Numbered from the stretch's first letter, positions 9,614-20,455 are shown. The stretch: 64,000 nt of DNA from Athripsodes cinereus (GCA_947579605.1 OX388325.1:5389572-5453571), one strand, 5' to 3'. Notes: generated by a model not told the origin, from the letters alone. Made by a program: numbers and translations.

Positions 9614-11070
9614 ATGTCCTCATCTACTCTGTGTAGACTTTGTGTGAGTGAGAGTACTGAGTTATTGGATATGTGTAAGTTATATTATGGAGAGACTCCT
9701 GCTATTACGTATATAGTGGAGGTGTTAGACATTAAGGTGGGTGTACAGTGCAGTGTACTATATAATGTAACATGTGATATATGTTATATATACATAACTA
9801 TATCAAATGATTTCAGGTGGACAGAGAGAATACTGCACTAGTCATGTGCAGTGACTGTAACGCTGCCTTGAGTAACTTCCACTCCTTCTTCAGGATGGTC
9901 AGAGAGGCACAATACAGATATATAAATATTCTTGGAAGATCAAAAGAAGTTTACAGAATCAATAAAAGAAGTTTTGTAAAATCAGAATGTGAATATGAAT
10001 TTGGTAATGATTATTTTGATGAAAAAGTTTGTGATGAGGATAGTTTTGACAATAACCTTGTTGATATTAAACCTAAAAGCAGTACAACTCCATCTTTTAA
10101 CAATATGGAGAATGTACAAAGATCCGTTAAGCAAACTGATGTGATTGTAATGCGTGGAAAAGATGCAGATCGTGGCAACATAAATGTTAAGACGAAGGCT
10201 ATTATAAAACCATTTGAGTGTAATCTTTGTGAGAAAAAATTTGGCACTAAAGGTATTTTAAAAAAACACGAAAAGATTCATACTGGAGAAAAACCCCATG
10301 AGTGTAGTATTTGCGGTAAAAAATTCAGTACATTTAGTATTTTGAAGACACACGGACAGACTCACAGTGATGTAAAACCTCATGAGTGTCATGTTTGTAA
10401 GAAAAAATTCAGTTTTCCGCACACTTTAAAAAAACATATTGTACGTTTTCATAGTGGAGAGAAAGCATTTGAGTGTGATATTTGTGAGAAAAAATTCAGT
10501 ACCCAAGACAATTTAAAAAGGCACGCACAGATTCATAGTGGTGTTAAACCTTTTGGATGTCATGTATGTGGAAGTACATTCAGTAGGCCAAATTATCTCA
10601 AAAATCATTTGATGACTCACAGTGGCGAGAAACTGTTTGAGTGTAATGTATGTAATAAAAAATTTCTTTTACAAAGTAATTTAACTCTGCATAAAAAAAT
10701 TCATAGCGAGGAGAAACATTTGGAGTGTGATTTGTGTAAGAAAAAATTTCGTTTTCTTAATAGTTTAAAACTTCATAAAAGGATTCATTCTGGAGAAAAG
10801 CCTTTTGAGTGTAATATTTGTTCTAAAAAATTTACACAGCTCTGTGATCTAAAATCTCATCTTAGAACTCATACTGGTGAAAAACCTTTTGAATGTGCTG
10901 TTTGTTCAAGAGCATTTAATAGATCAGATAGTTTGAAAAATCATCTTAGGACTCATGATCTACAAAAACCATTTGAGTGTAACATTTGTAATAAAAAATT
11001 CACTGTCAAAAGATATCTTAAAAATCATGTTATTAAGATTCATGAATCAAATATACAGAAAGTATTGTAA
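9614..11070 (+). CDS. ZAD C2H2 zinc-finger protein B
   Basis: Exon 1 is 9614-9736 (MSSSTLCRLCVSESTELLDM..VLDIK, donor GTGGGT). Exon 2 is 9817-11070, starting VDRENTALVMCSDC after a TTTCAG acceptor in phase 0. The product is about 458 residues. The ZAD domain spans about 7-75 (C7, C10, C52, C55), an acidic linker about 80-170, and ten C2H2 fingers about 174-453 with the usual H-x-GEKPFEC linkers between most of them. Such proteins are insect nuclear DNA-binding factors that dimerise through ZAD. Exon 1, the intron and the first 100 bases of exon 2 are nearly the same as those of gene A in inverted orientation, so the pair arose by inverted duplication, possibly kept alike by gene conversion. 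The rest of exon 2 differs strongly: B has a full finger array in one exon, while A splits it. Confidence 0.93.
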
Positions 11071-11186
11071 TTATTATATTTACACATATTTATTAATACA
11101 TAGTATAGCATTTTTTTGTTTAATTATTTATTGACATGGTTGATGGTTAGTAGCCTTCAAAGTGTTATGTGATATGAACATTAAAG

Positions 11187-11192
11187 AATAAA
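11187..11192 (+). terminator. Candidate polyadenylation signal of ZAD gene B
   Basis: AATAAA lies 117 bases after the stop codon. A second AATAAA follows about 23 bases later, just before a SINE insert at 11228. Confidence 0.5.
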
Positions 11193-11227
11193 TTAAACAT
11201 GATATACAGAATAAAGAAATAAAGTTC

Positions 11228-11405
11228 GTCAGTAGCCTGGAGGTAGAGTCTCGGCCTTCAGAACAGGGGGTCCGTGGTTCGATCCCAGGTGCCGGCAAAC
11301 TCCCCTTTCACGGCACAAGCTTTTAGCTTAGTGTGAAAGGTGTATAAGGTTGTATTTGGGTTTATAACAAAACCCAGATAGGTATATCTTTTTAAAAAAA
11401 AAAAA
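11228..11405 (+). mobile_element. tRNA-derived SINE, family 1
   Basis: TAGCCTGGAGGTAGAGTCTC (A-box region) and GGTTCGATCCC (B box) head the element. The body has TTTGGGTTTATAACAAAACC and the tail is A-rich. Other copies lie at 25750-25925 (+), 27755-27940 (-) and a diverged piece at 27655-27755 (-). Confidence 0.85.
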
Positions 11406-12260
11406 AAAGGAAAAAAGCCCGTATACCCTGGATGCGACATTTTCCCCTTTGAGGCACGAGATCCCAGCAAACTGAAGACTTAGTTTTCACTGCTCACCAT
11501 ACTATAATAAAAAAATATATGTATATTGTCGTTACATGATTGTTTAAAATGATGCATGTGAAAATATTTTTATTTAAGCACGGTTAAGAACTGTTCGTGA
11601 GGATGTTTAAATTGATGTTTAAACTTTTTAATGCGGTGTGATGTTATAAAATAACTATTTGCATGTCTCATTTTAAATAGGTGACGACAATGTATCTACT
11701 ACTCATATTCAAAATTGCAAAGAATATTGACATCTATGAAGCGTTAATTATATGTCGTCTGCTGATTGGTCTAATGAAATTGGCATTGGGTGCGTCCAGA
11801 TTGTAGGGTGCGAACGTCAATCAATCTTCAATCATTCGGTGACGATTTGGAGCATTCTACGAAGAAATATTCGAATGAATGCCTTCGTTTCCCGTCCTTA
11901 TACGCGTTATGAAGGCATTCACATTCATTCGTGAACTGAAAATATTCATAGGCTATATAAATAAAACAACAAGTTCTAGAAGGTGAGTAGTATAATTTCA
12001 TAATTATATATTTACAATAACAAAAAATCTTACCTATCTATACACCTACTATTCTAATATAGATTCCTGCAGGCCATTTCTGTATCTTAACATAGTCATA
12101 GCGTCCCTCTTCTGACTAACAGTCGTATCTGTCTAAATGCAAATTGTCCAGGAGAGCGTTTTTAGTGTTTTGCCGTGCATATTTTTCTCTCCTAGTTATA
12201 TGATACAGTGTAAATATATTACATTATTTTATTTGTACCATATACCTATATATAGGATAT
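11406..12260. other. No gene seen
   Basis: AT-rich intergenic DNA. A short inverted pair (GAATGAATGCCTTCG near 11872 against GAAGGCATTCACATTCATTC near 11910) is the only structure noted. Confidence 0.35.
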
Positions 12261-12261
12261 C

Positions 12262-12575
12262 ACTTTGGAAGGGCCAAAGTATTCACTAACCTAAGTAAAA
12301 CAAGTCTCAAAGCAGTATCAGGCTTCCTAACGGGTCATTGCAGGCTCAAGGAACATTTACGCAAACTGGGAGTTGAAGAAGACGGCACTTGTAGATTTTG
12401 TGAAGAAGAGGCCGAGACTCCTCGACATCTCCTAGCGGAATGCAATGCCGTGGTATTCGCAAGAATCAAAGCCCTAGGTAGACACTGGGTAGAAGTGGAG
12501 TTTCTCTACACCTTGGATCCCCTCAAGATCCTGGACTTCATAAAATGTCTGGGACTTGAGGGTGCGCTTTGACGG
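12262..12575 (+). pseudogene. LINE C-terminal fragment (C-x2-C..H..C block)
   Basis: An open stretch reads ..FLTGHCRLKEHLRKLGVEED then TCRFCEEEAETPRHLLAEC, then on to LKILDFIKCLGLEG and a stop. The G-H-x-R-L-x-x-H-L and C-x2-C-E-E-x-E-T-x-x-H-L-L-x-x-C pattern is the C-terminal region of R1/I/Jockey-type LINE proteins. The 5' part and the tail are missing. Confidence 0.75.
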
Positions 12576-12950
12576 GCAACACCGGGAAAGCTGAGTAGGG
12601 AGAGTACAATAGATCTGTCACGGTGCATATTCTACCCCAACAATAAATAAAAAATACATATCTCAGAATCATTTTTGTGATGAAATTTTGAGGAATTAGT
12701 AGATACAACACATTTTATTTAGAATAATTTGAAAATACGACAACAATTCAGAAAGCTTTTCCAGGATAACGGTAACAGTTACAGGTGGTGATCTTCAGTG
12801 AGAACATGCAGGGCTCATATAAATACACATTGGTGATCATAACTCAGATACGACAGTCAGAAGAGGGACGATATAGTCATATCATATAAATTTACTATTC
12901 GACCGTGACTAGTTCGACCTGTATAACTTCATCAATAATCATAATATAAT
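12576..12950. other. No feature seen
   Basis: AT-rich. It carries nothing recognisable on either strand. Confidence 0.35.
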
Positions 12951-13213
12951 ATATCGTCGTTGTCAAGTGAAAACCTTGTAAGTCGAAAAAAATACATAAC
13001 TAATTTTTTTTGTTTTTTAAATGTTATACCTCGTATCTCACAACTCTGCGAAATACCCTATGAAATCTAGCGCGACTCATATTCCATCTATCTGTAAAAT
13101 TTAAAACCTCGTTTAACATGTTTCGCATAACTAAAAAAATAAATTGTTTTACATGTCTCCTGAAAAATTCCCAAGAAACGACTTACGAGGTTTTCACTTG
13201 ACAACGACGATAT
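12951..13213. mobile_element. Small inverted-repeat element (ends ATATCGTCGTTGTCAAG)
   Basis: About 36 bases at each end are inverted copies (ATATCGTCGTTGTCAAGTGA and on through AAAACC.TGTAAGTCG). It is about 263 bp and non-coding. I infer a MITE; the flanking AT-rich DNA hides any target duplication. Confidence 0.7.
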
Positions 13214-13242
13214 TTCTATATTAATTTTATACAGAAATAAGA

Positions 13243-13329
13243 GAAAAAAATTAAAAAACAAACACTGTTTACTTTCTCGAATTAATTCGTGAAAGTAAAT
13301 AGGTAGTTTGTTTTTTAATTTTTTTTTAT
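13243..13329. repeat. Imperfect palindrome
   Basis: AATTAAAAAACAAAC..TTTACTTTC at the left pairs with GAAAGTAAA..GTTTGTTTTTTAATT at the right around the centre CGAATTAATTCG. It lies directly beside the 12951-13213 element. Confidence 0.65.
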
Positions 13330-13478
13330 AATCTTATACATTACCTACTTAAAAATGAACTTTCAGAATGTTGTCACTGAAAAAATAGAATCTCTAGAAA
13401 TCACTAGTTTAAACAATGTATTTGATATGCTATTGATAATTCTTTTTAGCCTATCAAAATTTTTCAAATGTCATAATA

Positions 13479-13992
13479 TAGTCGATTCCGCTTAATTGGG
13501 ACACATAGGGACTTTGGCATTTTGTCCCAATTAAGCGAATTTCACATTTTCTTTAATTCATTTATTTGGTTTTGTCAACTTAGGCCATTTTTTTTTTCAA
13601 TAATTTAATTTTATAAACTCTTGGAAACTGTAAATTACATATAGGTAATATAAATTATCATATAAATTACAAATATGTAAAAGAAACTTTTAAGAAAAAA
13701 ATAAAATCCTAGTTAAAATAATAAATGGGTAGGTACATACAATTTAATTCAATGCAAAAATGAGTCAAGTGAAGTCTGTCTTTTGTTTTTGTAACATTTC
13801 TTTGTACATATTTTTCTTAAGAATAGGTATGTGTAACATAATATGTGCTGTGATCTTAAATTTACTGTCCCAATTAAGCGGAATGTTGTCCCAATTAAAC
13901 ATATAAATTTACTAATAGTTTTTTTGGTTTGGTTTCTGTTCTTTGAGATTTGTCCCAAATAAGCGGCTGTCCCAATTAAGCGGAATCGACTG
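13479..13992. mobile_element. Tigger-like MITE, copy 2 of the CGCTTAATTGGG family
   Basis: Same ends as 3946-4715, with the first C changed to T. TA flanks are seen on both sides (13477-13478, 13993-13994). It lacks the SINE insert, so it shows the uninterrupted internal sequence. Confidence 0.85.
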
Positions 13993-14026
13993 TATTAACC
14001 AATATTCAAAATGCAACAACAATCTA

Positions 14027-14119
14027 TTAAATATTTAGTTAAATTAAAACACTGTGTTCTACTACTTTAAGTGAAAGACACAGTGTTTTGATTTAATTTA
14101 ATCAAACTAAATATTTAAT
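14027..14119. repeat. Foldback, arms ATTAAATATTTAGTT / AAAACACTGTG
   Basis: The arms pair over most of about 35 bases with small gaps. The loop is TTCTACTACTTTAAGTGAAAGA. A small foldback element or a remnant of one. Confidence 0.6.
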
Positions 14120-14655
14120 TATGACAAACTTTCACAGTGTTTGCTCTGTTACAATATTACAAGTTTTGTAAATTTTCTTCGTATGTGCAACAATGAATAA
14201 TGTGAATTAATTCTATTGAAGCTAAAATATTATTATTACTTTTGTGAAAATTAATTTTAAAATGAGAGTGCAACAGCTTACATACATTCTAAGTTCAATA
14301 GTTTAACACATAATTAAATAATTTTTTAAACACTGTATTATTTCCAAATTAAATTTATTCACCGCAAACGTTTTCAACAAGGCTTCTGCCTGGCGTCATC
14401 AGGGGGACTTATTCGTTGATAGATGAATGAAAAATGCATTTAATAAGTATGAATGCAATATTTTAATAGAACTAAATAAATACTTAGATATTTGTCTACA
14501 AAACCGGTGGTGATTCTATTTTTTAGGGATTGTGTTTTAATTATAATTTCTACCAGAATAGTGATAATCTACAAAGTAGAAAGGGTTATAGGAAATCTAT
14601 TATATAGAATGTCAACCTTAAAATGATCTGTGTGCGTTCTTTCATTTTGGAGAGA
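14120..14655. other. No gene seen
   Basis: AT-rich. The phrase GCTTCTGCCTGGCGTCATCA near 14385 resembles terminal text of retroelements, and a related phrase (GCCATCATCAGGGTTC) is at 24039. Neither can be placed in a family. Confidence 0.35.
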
Positions 14656-14659
14656 CTGA

Positions 14660-14960
14660 GTGCTAATTGAAAAAAAATATATACCTATATACAAAAGATT
14701 GGCATGGATTGGCCACGTCGTTAGATCCGGAGAAGAAAGGGCGACTAAAGGTATTCTGCAGGGTATACCCGAGGGCAGAAGACTGTTAGGCAGACCAAGA
14801 CAAAGATTGATGGATAACATCAACCGAGATCTAGAGGAGCTCAATGCTAAAGACGACTGTCAGTCCATTGCTCAGGATAGAAAGGCTTGGAGATCTATTG
14901 TTTCGGAGGTAAAGGTCCTACAAGGGCTGTTCGGCCATCGGAAGTAAGTAAGTAAGTATA
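14660..14960 (+). pseudogene. RTE-like LINE C-terminal fragment
   Basis: RLAWIGHVVRSGEERATKG, then LLGRPRQRLMDNINRDLEEL, then AQDRKAWRSIV and a stop. This is the W-x-G-H-V..G-R-P-x-x-R-W block of RTE-type LINEs. The 3' end is a short AAGT tandem (GTAAGTAAGTAAGTA), as expected for RTE rather than a poly(A) tail. 5'-truncated. Confidence 0.75.
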
Positions 14961-15272
14961 GGTACATAAGGGTGTCCAGTTATTGATGTAATTATTATGT
15001 AGGGGTTGAACTATCTGCAGTAGATTAAGCACAGTGTATATACAAGTCTAAAGTTGGGTATACTCTATTTAAGGTTTGTGTAAACTTAGCCATTGATTTA
15101 ATCAAATTAGACCGTTTATCACAATACAACATTACTCTATTTCCTGTTAGCTATCGTCCGTTGGCAATGTTAATGATTGTGCATGTGTAAGAGTGTTCCA
15201 TAGCGGTGAATGTGTTCCGTCTATGCTTCTGGGCTCCTGATCTGTTGATGGAGGCACCAGAGATCCCTGCCG

Positions 15273-18200
15273 CTATCTGCCTCCTTCCAGGAAGTATCTG
15301 GCAGGTTGACTCAACAGTTTGCCAATCTGAAGGCGATCGTCGTGGTCAGGGGATATTAAGTCCAACTGAAAACAAATAAGATAATGCATTTAAAAAAATA
15401 CTTGTTTTAATTAATTATATACAGTCCTCATTGAGAAAGGATTCCATCCGATAGGAGTAATTTCTTTTGAGAAAGAATATATTGATTTATTTCAACATAA
15501 AATTGTGTAATGAAATGGAAAAATTAATAACAAATCTATTCCAAATAATGAAACATTGACAGATGTCAATGTCAAAAGAGTGTATTGAGCATAGATTAAA
15601 AATAAAAGTTATTTATCTATAAAATTTGTTTTATTGTTTATGGATAGAGTTGTCAAATTTTGACATGTTTTGAGAATTATAAAAAAATACTTGTTTTAAT
15701 TAATTATATACAGTCCTCATGTTTTTATTTATTGGTATGGAGAGAGCTATCTGCGTGTTTATAATGTCTATTAGTTAGCTGGCTATTTGACTTGTAGGAT
15801 ATGTCTTGATGGCGTGGTAGTGGTGATATGTCTAAAGGTCTACAACTAAGTATCTCACTTAGTTGTAGACCTTTAGACATATCACCCAATAATTACAAGT
15901 AAATATTAACGCAGAATGGTGGAATTGGTGAACGTTGTCCATGGACACCGAAAGTGATCAATTAAGCCAGCCTAGAGCCAATTTGTAAGCGTTGGGACAC
16001 CTTTCTCACTTCCTCCGATTAGATTTTACACAATGTTGCATTGTGTAGACATGATTCTCCAATAGAGGTTTATGATTGCATTTAATTTATTTATTTATTA
16101 ATCACTTGTACACGACGTGGGTCTTTTACCCGTTAAAGCCGGGTTTACACTATCGAAGTACACTTGGACCAAGTGTACTTGTACAAGTAGATCGCATCAT
16201 AGTGCACTTGGATGCCGGTTTACACTACATGTTGAAATTCCCATCCAAGTAGCATTTGTGTCTCGCGCAATCAAGATAACGACGACTGATCTCTGGTTGC
16301 AAGGCGTAGAGATTGTAGCGGAAAAAAATCGTACCATGAAAATATTTGGACTCGGATGTGATGACTTTAATTTGAGAAGTAGAAAAGGAAGATATACCTA
16401 AATACTTTTTAGAAATAATTTACGATTCAGTAGCCTGCCTTTTACAGGACACTTGAAAACTTACGGAGAAGAGTGGGAGACCAATTCTTTACCGGGTGCT
16501 CAACGGAATCTGATATACTATAATATAAAATGAAAAAAATGTACCTACTCGTGAAATGTTTAAATAAATAAAATAAACATAAAAAGGGCTAGTTATTTCC
16601 AAACATTGTTTTTTATTGATAAATTTTATCTTTTGTAATTGAAGACTGTCTAATTTTCTTGATAATGTTGATTGTAAAAAGATGTACCTAAGCCATATAT
16701 TTCATGAATAAATAAATAAATAGCTACCGCAGATGGGACGGTAGTACAGAAAACATCTTTGTTAAATTTTATGAGGATATATAAACAGTGTCAATTTTAA
16801 AGAAAATGTATTATCTTTCAGTATTAAAATGGAGTTCCACGGTGTTCAATATAAAACTTTTGAAAGAATATTAATTTTGATTATTTAATAATAATTTAAT
16901 TATTTAATTTAAAAATATTATAAGAAAAAATATTTTTTTATTCTTATTATTTTATTTATTAATCTAGCAAAACAGTCATTTCACATAAAAACTACAAAAT
17001 GAGACATTACATAAATATCTGGTTAACGAAGTATGCGAATGCTACAAGTATATCGGCGTGTTTACAAATCTGTAGAAAAGAAGATAAAACATGAAATGAG
17101 TTCATCAAATTCATTAAACAAAACATAAATCGCTCATTTTAATTTTTCACAGCACGTTGTCCGCTTCGTATAATTCTACGAACCTGAAAGTTTCGCGCTC
17201 GTTACACCGTCTTTTAGTCAGCGCCATTTTGTTCTTATAAAACCGTCCAAGTCAGCTTGGACGAATAGAGTTTCGTCCAAGTTGACTTGGATGGCGGCTA
17301 CTTGTACAAGTACACTTGGATCACCTGTTTACACTATCCAAGTAGCGTCCAAGTAAGCCATCCAAGTATACTTGTACAAGTGTACTTGGATAGTGTAAAC
17401 CCTGCTTAAACATATAACAAAGTAAAAAACAATTTGACATACATAAATAAAAAAAAATGAATTGATACAAATTTATAAAAATAAACATTAAGATGAAACA
17501 AAATAAGTAGTAGTAAGTTGAACAAGACAAAAGTATGTATTTGATTAATTTATTCTTTACTGTATGTATTTGATTAATTTATTCTTTGGATTAGTTGGAA
17601 GAGATTGTGCCTCTGCGATTTACTCGCCCTTTGTATATTGATTGTATCTAGCTTGAATGTATAATTATCTTCTATGTAATTTTTTGTACCTAATCAATGT
17701 ACAGCAAGGAATGAATAAATAAATTACGAAGCAATTTCTCACAAAAATTCATTAATATTAAACACAAAATGTGAGTTTACTGCGCGGGTGCAATTTGTTC
17801 CAATTAGTATTAGTTCAAAATTTGTATTATCTCAGAAAGTATTTACACATACATACATACCATCACGCCGCTTCCCTCGCGGGGTAGGCAGAAAGGATCG
17901 AGCGCCACTTACTTCTATTCTTGCATACATCTTTCACTTCCATCACTGTCATACAATTCCTCATGCATGCTCTCCTGTTCAATGTGCTCAACGCGTGACC
18001 GTCCTGTAGGATTTGATTTAAATGATCTTGCCACTTAATCCTCGGACGTCCACGTCTCCGAGCACCATTCCTCTCAGCCAAATATATCTCCTTGGTCGTT
18101 CTGTCTTCATCCATTCTTTCCACATGCCCAAACCATCTTAACTTATTTACATTCATTCTTGTAATTACACCAACTTTCATTCCACATTCCTTTCGTATAT

Positions 18201-19738
18201 CACTGTTATTCACACGATCTCTCAGACTTTTACCACACATCCTTCTCAACAATCTCATTTCTACTGCATTTATGCCACTTTCATCTTTCTTTAATCATGT
18301 CCACGTCTCACTTGCATACATTTCTATTATCTTATAGAAAATATTTATATTATCTTATTGAGTGGTTTACCTGCACTTGATCTATGTCAGATCTCTCCTC
18401 GAGCACAGTATCCAGGTCTAAAGAGGGCCTCTCCCTCACTTTGACAGTGCTGGGTGATCTGGAAGTTCTGCCAGCACCCAGTCTCACCAGTGAAAGACCT
18501 GCACTAGTCATGCCGCAGTTTCTACGTCGAGCACGTTCCCTAAAAATAAATAAACAGTAATTTAAATTAGTTTTCATGGATCCACTTTTTTTTAAATTTA
18601 TCTTATTTTTTTTAGCAATTTGAAGATCATTGACTCGGTGTACCTACGTTTTCATATCGAATTCACAGTTAGATAATTAAATGTCAACAATACCACACTA
18701 AATCTTGGGCAGTCGATAATATTTTAAAGAAACAATAATATTTGTAGTCATATTGGTTTATAGATAAGATTTTTTAAGTTTTATTGCCCACTAACAATAC
18801 ATGAGAAATTGTATATATACGAGTACAGTGAGTTACAATCCATTGGATTGGTCCGCAGAGTTTATATTTTCTTCTCCTTTCCTCCCTATTTTCAGCTAGT
18901 TTCTGTAGTTCTTCAGTTGGTTGGACGTAGTATAGGAAGTATCATTTTTAGCAACAACAGAAAAATATTGTAAAAACGTGTTAAAAATATATTGCAGTGA
19001 CTTGTACATACCTTGCAAGTTTGGCACGCCTCCTGAGACAGCAGATTACCAATAGAGCCAAGACTGGGAAGCCCAGAATGCAGGAGACAATGGGAATAAT
19101 CACAGATTCAGGTGTTACTGTAAAATCAAGAAATACAAAAACAATTAAGTTTCAGGTGCTAATAAAATATGAAATTATAAAATACATGATTTTAGAATGG
19201 GAAGGAAAAAAGTAAATACCACAGTACTCCCATTTTGTGCAAAAAAAGTTGAAGGAACCAATGATTAATGATTGATTTGTGTGACGCCGTTTAATGGAGT
19301 TTCCATCTCAAGGGCGCGGGAAACCCCGTTGGAAGAACAAGTGTCTGATTTCCATTTTTCTACAATATTGGTACCACTTTTGAACTCCTAAGAAATGCAA
19401 AGGCGTACCCATAATGTTTGGCTTTCACAATTTGTTAGGTATAGGAATTTAATGTAAAACTTTTCATTTTTGGTAGCTGCCCCACATTACCCTCCCTCCT
19501 CCCTTTGAATACACCCTTATGGAAATGGTAGACAGTTGTCTATGGTTTTGACACTAGTAAAATGTGTTATTTTATTGATATCATAAATGATGATGTGAAT
19601 ACCTGTTGGATGAATAATGATCGCAGGCTTCTGTTTATTGTTTGTTTGCTGCAATATTTTACCAGAAGGAATAGTCGCCACGTTACTCGGTGTCGCTCTT
19701 GTCACATGTTTTACCACCATCACGGACGCGGTCGCCAT
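15273..19738 (-). CDS. Single-pass membrane protein gene, four exons
   Basis: Assembled by hand from splice sites. Exon 1 is 19738-19603 (MATASVMVVKHVTRATPSNV.., donor CAACAG|GTATTC). Exon 2 is 19117-19012 (acceptor TTTTACAG, donor AAG|GTATGT). Exon 3 is 18539-18371 (acceptor TTTTTAG, donor GCAG|GTAAAC). Exon 4 is 15365-15273 (acceptor TTTTCAG, stop TAG). The phases match at all three joins (1, 2, 0), giving about 167 residues. A hydrophobic span at about 51-73 (VIIPIVSCILGFPVLALLVI) followed by RRR predicts one membrane segment with the C-terminus in the cytosol. The tail is basic near the membrane (RERARRR), then Ser/Thr-rich, then acidic (DLDTVLEERSDIDQ), and ends YFLEGGR. No signal peptide is visible, so exon 1 may be internal and more extracellular exons may lie upstream. 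The family is not recognised. Intron 3 (about 3 kb) is filled by repeats. Confidence 0.65.
15392..15720. repeat. Copy of the ZAD promoter between 40-bp direct repeats
   Basis: Positions 15432-15676 equal 8523-8637 joined to 9340-9469, that is, the ZAD intergenic DNA without its hAT insert. A 40-bp direct repeat flanks it: 15392-15431 and 15681-15720, ending TTAATTATATACAGTCCTCAT. Four filler bases (TTAT) sit at the right join. No transposon ends are seen in the inserted text. It lies in intron 3 of the membrane-protein gene, about 66 bases from the exon 4 acceptor. Confidence 0.85.
15822..15886. repeat. Perfect 30-bp hairpin
   Basis: GGTGATATGTCTAAAGGTCT.. pairs without mismatch with ..AGACCTTTAGACATATCACC over 30 bases, with loop ATCTC. 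It is inside intron 3 of the membrane-protein gene. No function is known. Confidence 0.8.
16137..17405. mobile_element. MITE with TTAA target sites and CAAGTACACTTG words
   Basis: Ends GCCGGGTTTACACTATC and (inverted) GCAGGGTTTACACTATC, each flanked by TTAA (16133-16136, 17406-17409), the target of piggyBac-type enzymes. Inside both ends, many short palindromic words (CTTGTACAAG, AAGTGTACTTG, CCAAGTACACTTGG with variants) are stacked. No transposase. A piece of the SINE-like family (16433-16505) is nested. The TTAA match could be chance in AT-rich DNA, so the superfamily is tentative. Confidence 0.65.
16433..16505 (-). mobile_element. 5' fragment of the SINE-like repeat
   Basis: GCCTTTTACAGGACACTTGA through ACCGGGTGCT matches the first third of the 4126-4386 and 30130-30400 copies. 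The rest is missing. Confidence 0.7.
17592..17726 (+). mobile_element. LINE 3' tail (TTAGTTGGAAGAGAT family)
   Basis: TTAGTTGGAAGAGATTGTGC.., CTCGCCCTTTGTATATTGAT.., ending AATGTACAGCAAGGAATGAATAAATAAA. The same tail follows a LINE coding fragment at 49676-49803. Other 5'-truncated copies lie at 29891-30013 and 56152-56285. Variant tails are at 32533-32653 and 39205-39345. Confidence 0.8.
17852..18300 (-). pseudogene. RTE-like LINE C-terminal fragment, longest copy
   Basis: Minus strand: MRLLRRMCGKSLRDRVN.., NKLRWFGHVERMDEDRT.., ARRRGRPRIKWQDHLNQIL.., ending SILSAYPAREAA. The 3' end GGCGTGATGGTATGTATGTATG is an RTE-type short tandem tail. It lies in intron 3 of the membrane-protein gene, on the same strand. 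The frame is open for 131 codons, but the reverse transcriptase core is absent. Confidence 0.8.
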
Positions 19739-20376
19739 TTTGTTAACGACTTCCTCAAGATGGCAGTTCCAACGAAGATGGTATATCTCTTAAATAAAAG
19801 AAGAGGTGTGGTAAATGATTGTAGACTATTCACCCATTGTGAGGTTTGCTTGAAGATTCCTCGTTCTGAAAAAAAAAACAACAAAATATTATCTAATGAT
19901 ATGAATAATATAAGAATATGTTTGTCAACAAAAAAAAAACTTCAAAACAACAAGAAAAAAGGGCGCACCCGCGGACCTCATCAGAAGTCCTAAAACGGTA
20001 CAAAGGTTGATGAAAATAGCAAGTACCAAACATCGACCTAATAGGCATATCATCGATATCGCCCTAAACGCTCCACTCGGGAGCACAGGGCAGAAACCAG
20101 CCTCCCCCATTCAGAGCATCTCTGTGCCAATCTGTCACCTTTTTCCACGAAATTCCTTGCGCTCTGATATCGTTGTCATAGGAACGGTGTACTGTAAAAG
20201 AGGGACGCCCGGGGCGATGGAACTCGGATTGTAACGAAATTATATTGGTTGTAAAATTTGATTGGTGGCATTACTAATTTTTCTTTTGAATCTCCATTCT
20301 ATATTACTACTTACTTTAATTTTCGGATTCCGGATTCTATATTAAAGGTCATTGCTACATAAACCAGTAAATTCAC
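19739..20376. other. GC-richer region upstream of the membrane-protein gene
   Basis: Less AT-rich than its surroundings. A plus-strand frame at 20007-20234 reads MKIASTKHRPNRHIID..ALNAPLGSTGQKPAS. I do not recognise it, and it may belong to a repeat. If 19738 is the true start, part of this is promoter or 5' untranslated region. Confidence 0.35.
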
Positions 20377-20455
20377 TGTGTCGGTGTTTAGGTAGTAGAA
20401 TTCCATAGCGTAATAAATAAAACATTTGTTTTATTTAAACCAGTAAAGGTCCCAT
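20377..20455 (+). repeat. Module GTCGGTGTTTAGGTAGTAGA plus small hairpin
   Basis: TCACTGTGTCGGTGTTTAGG..TAGAATTCCATA followed by AATAAAACATTTGTTTTATT. The same module with a hairpin is at 39977-40045. A near form is the unit core of the 60-62 kb array. Confidence 0.65.

Noticed and set aside
11258..11470. 70-codon minus-strand frame
   Set aside because: It is the antisense of a tRNA-derived SINE.
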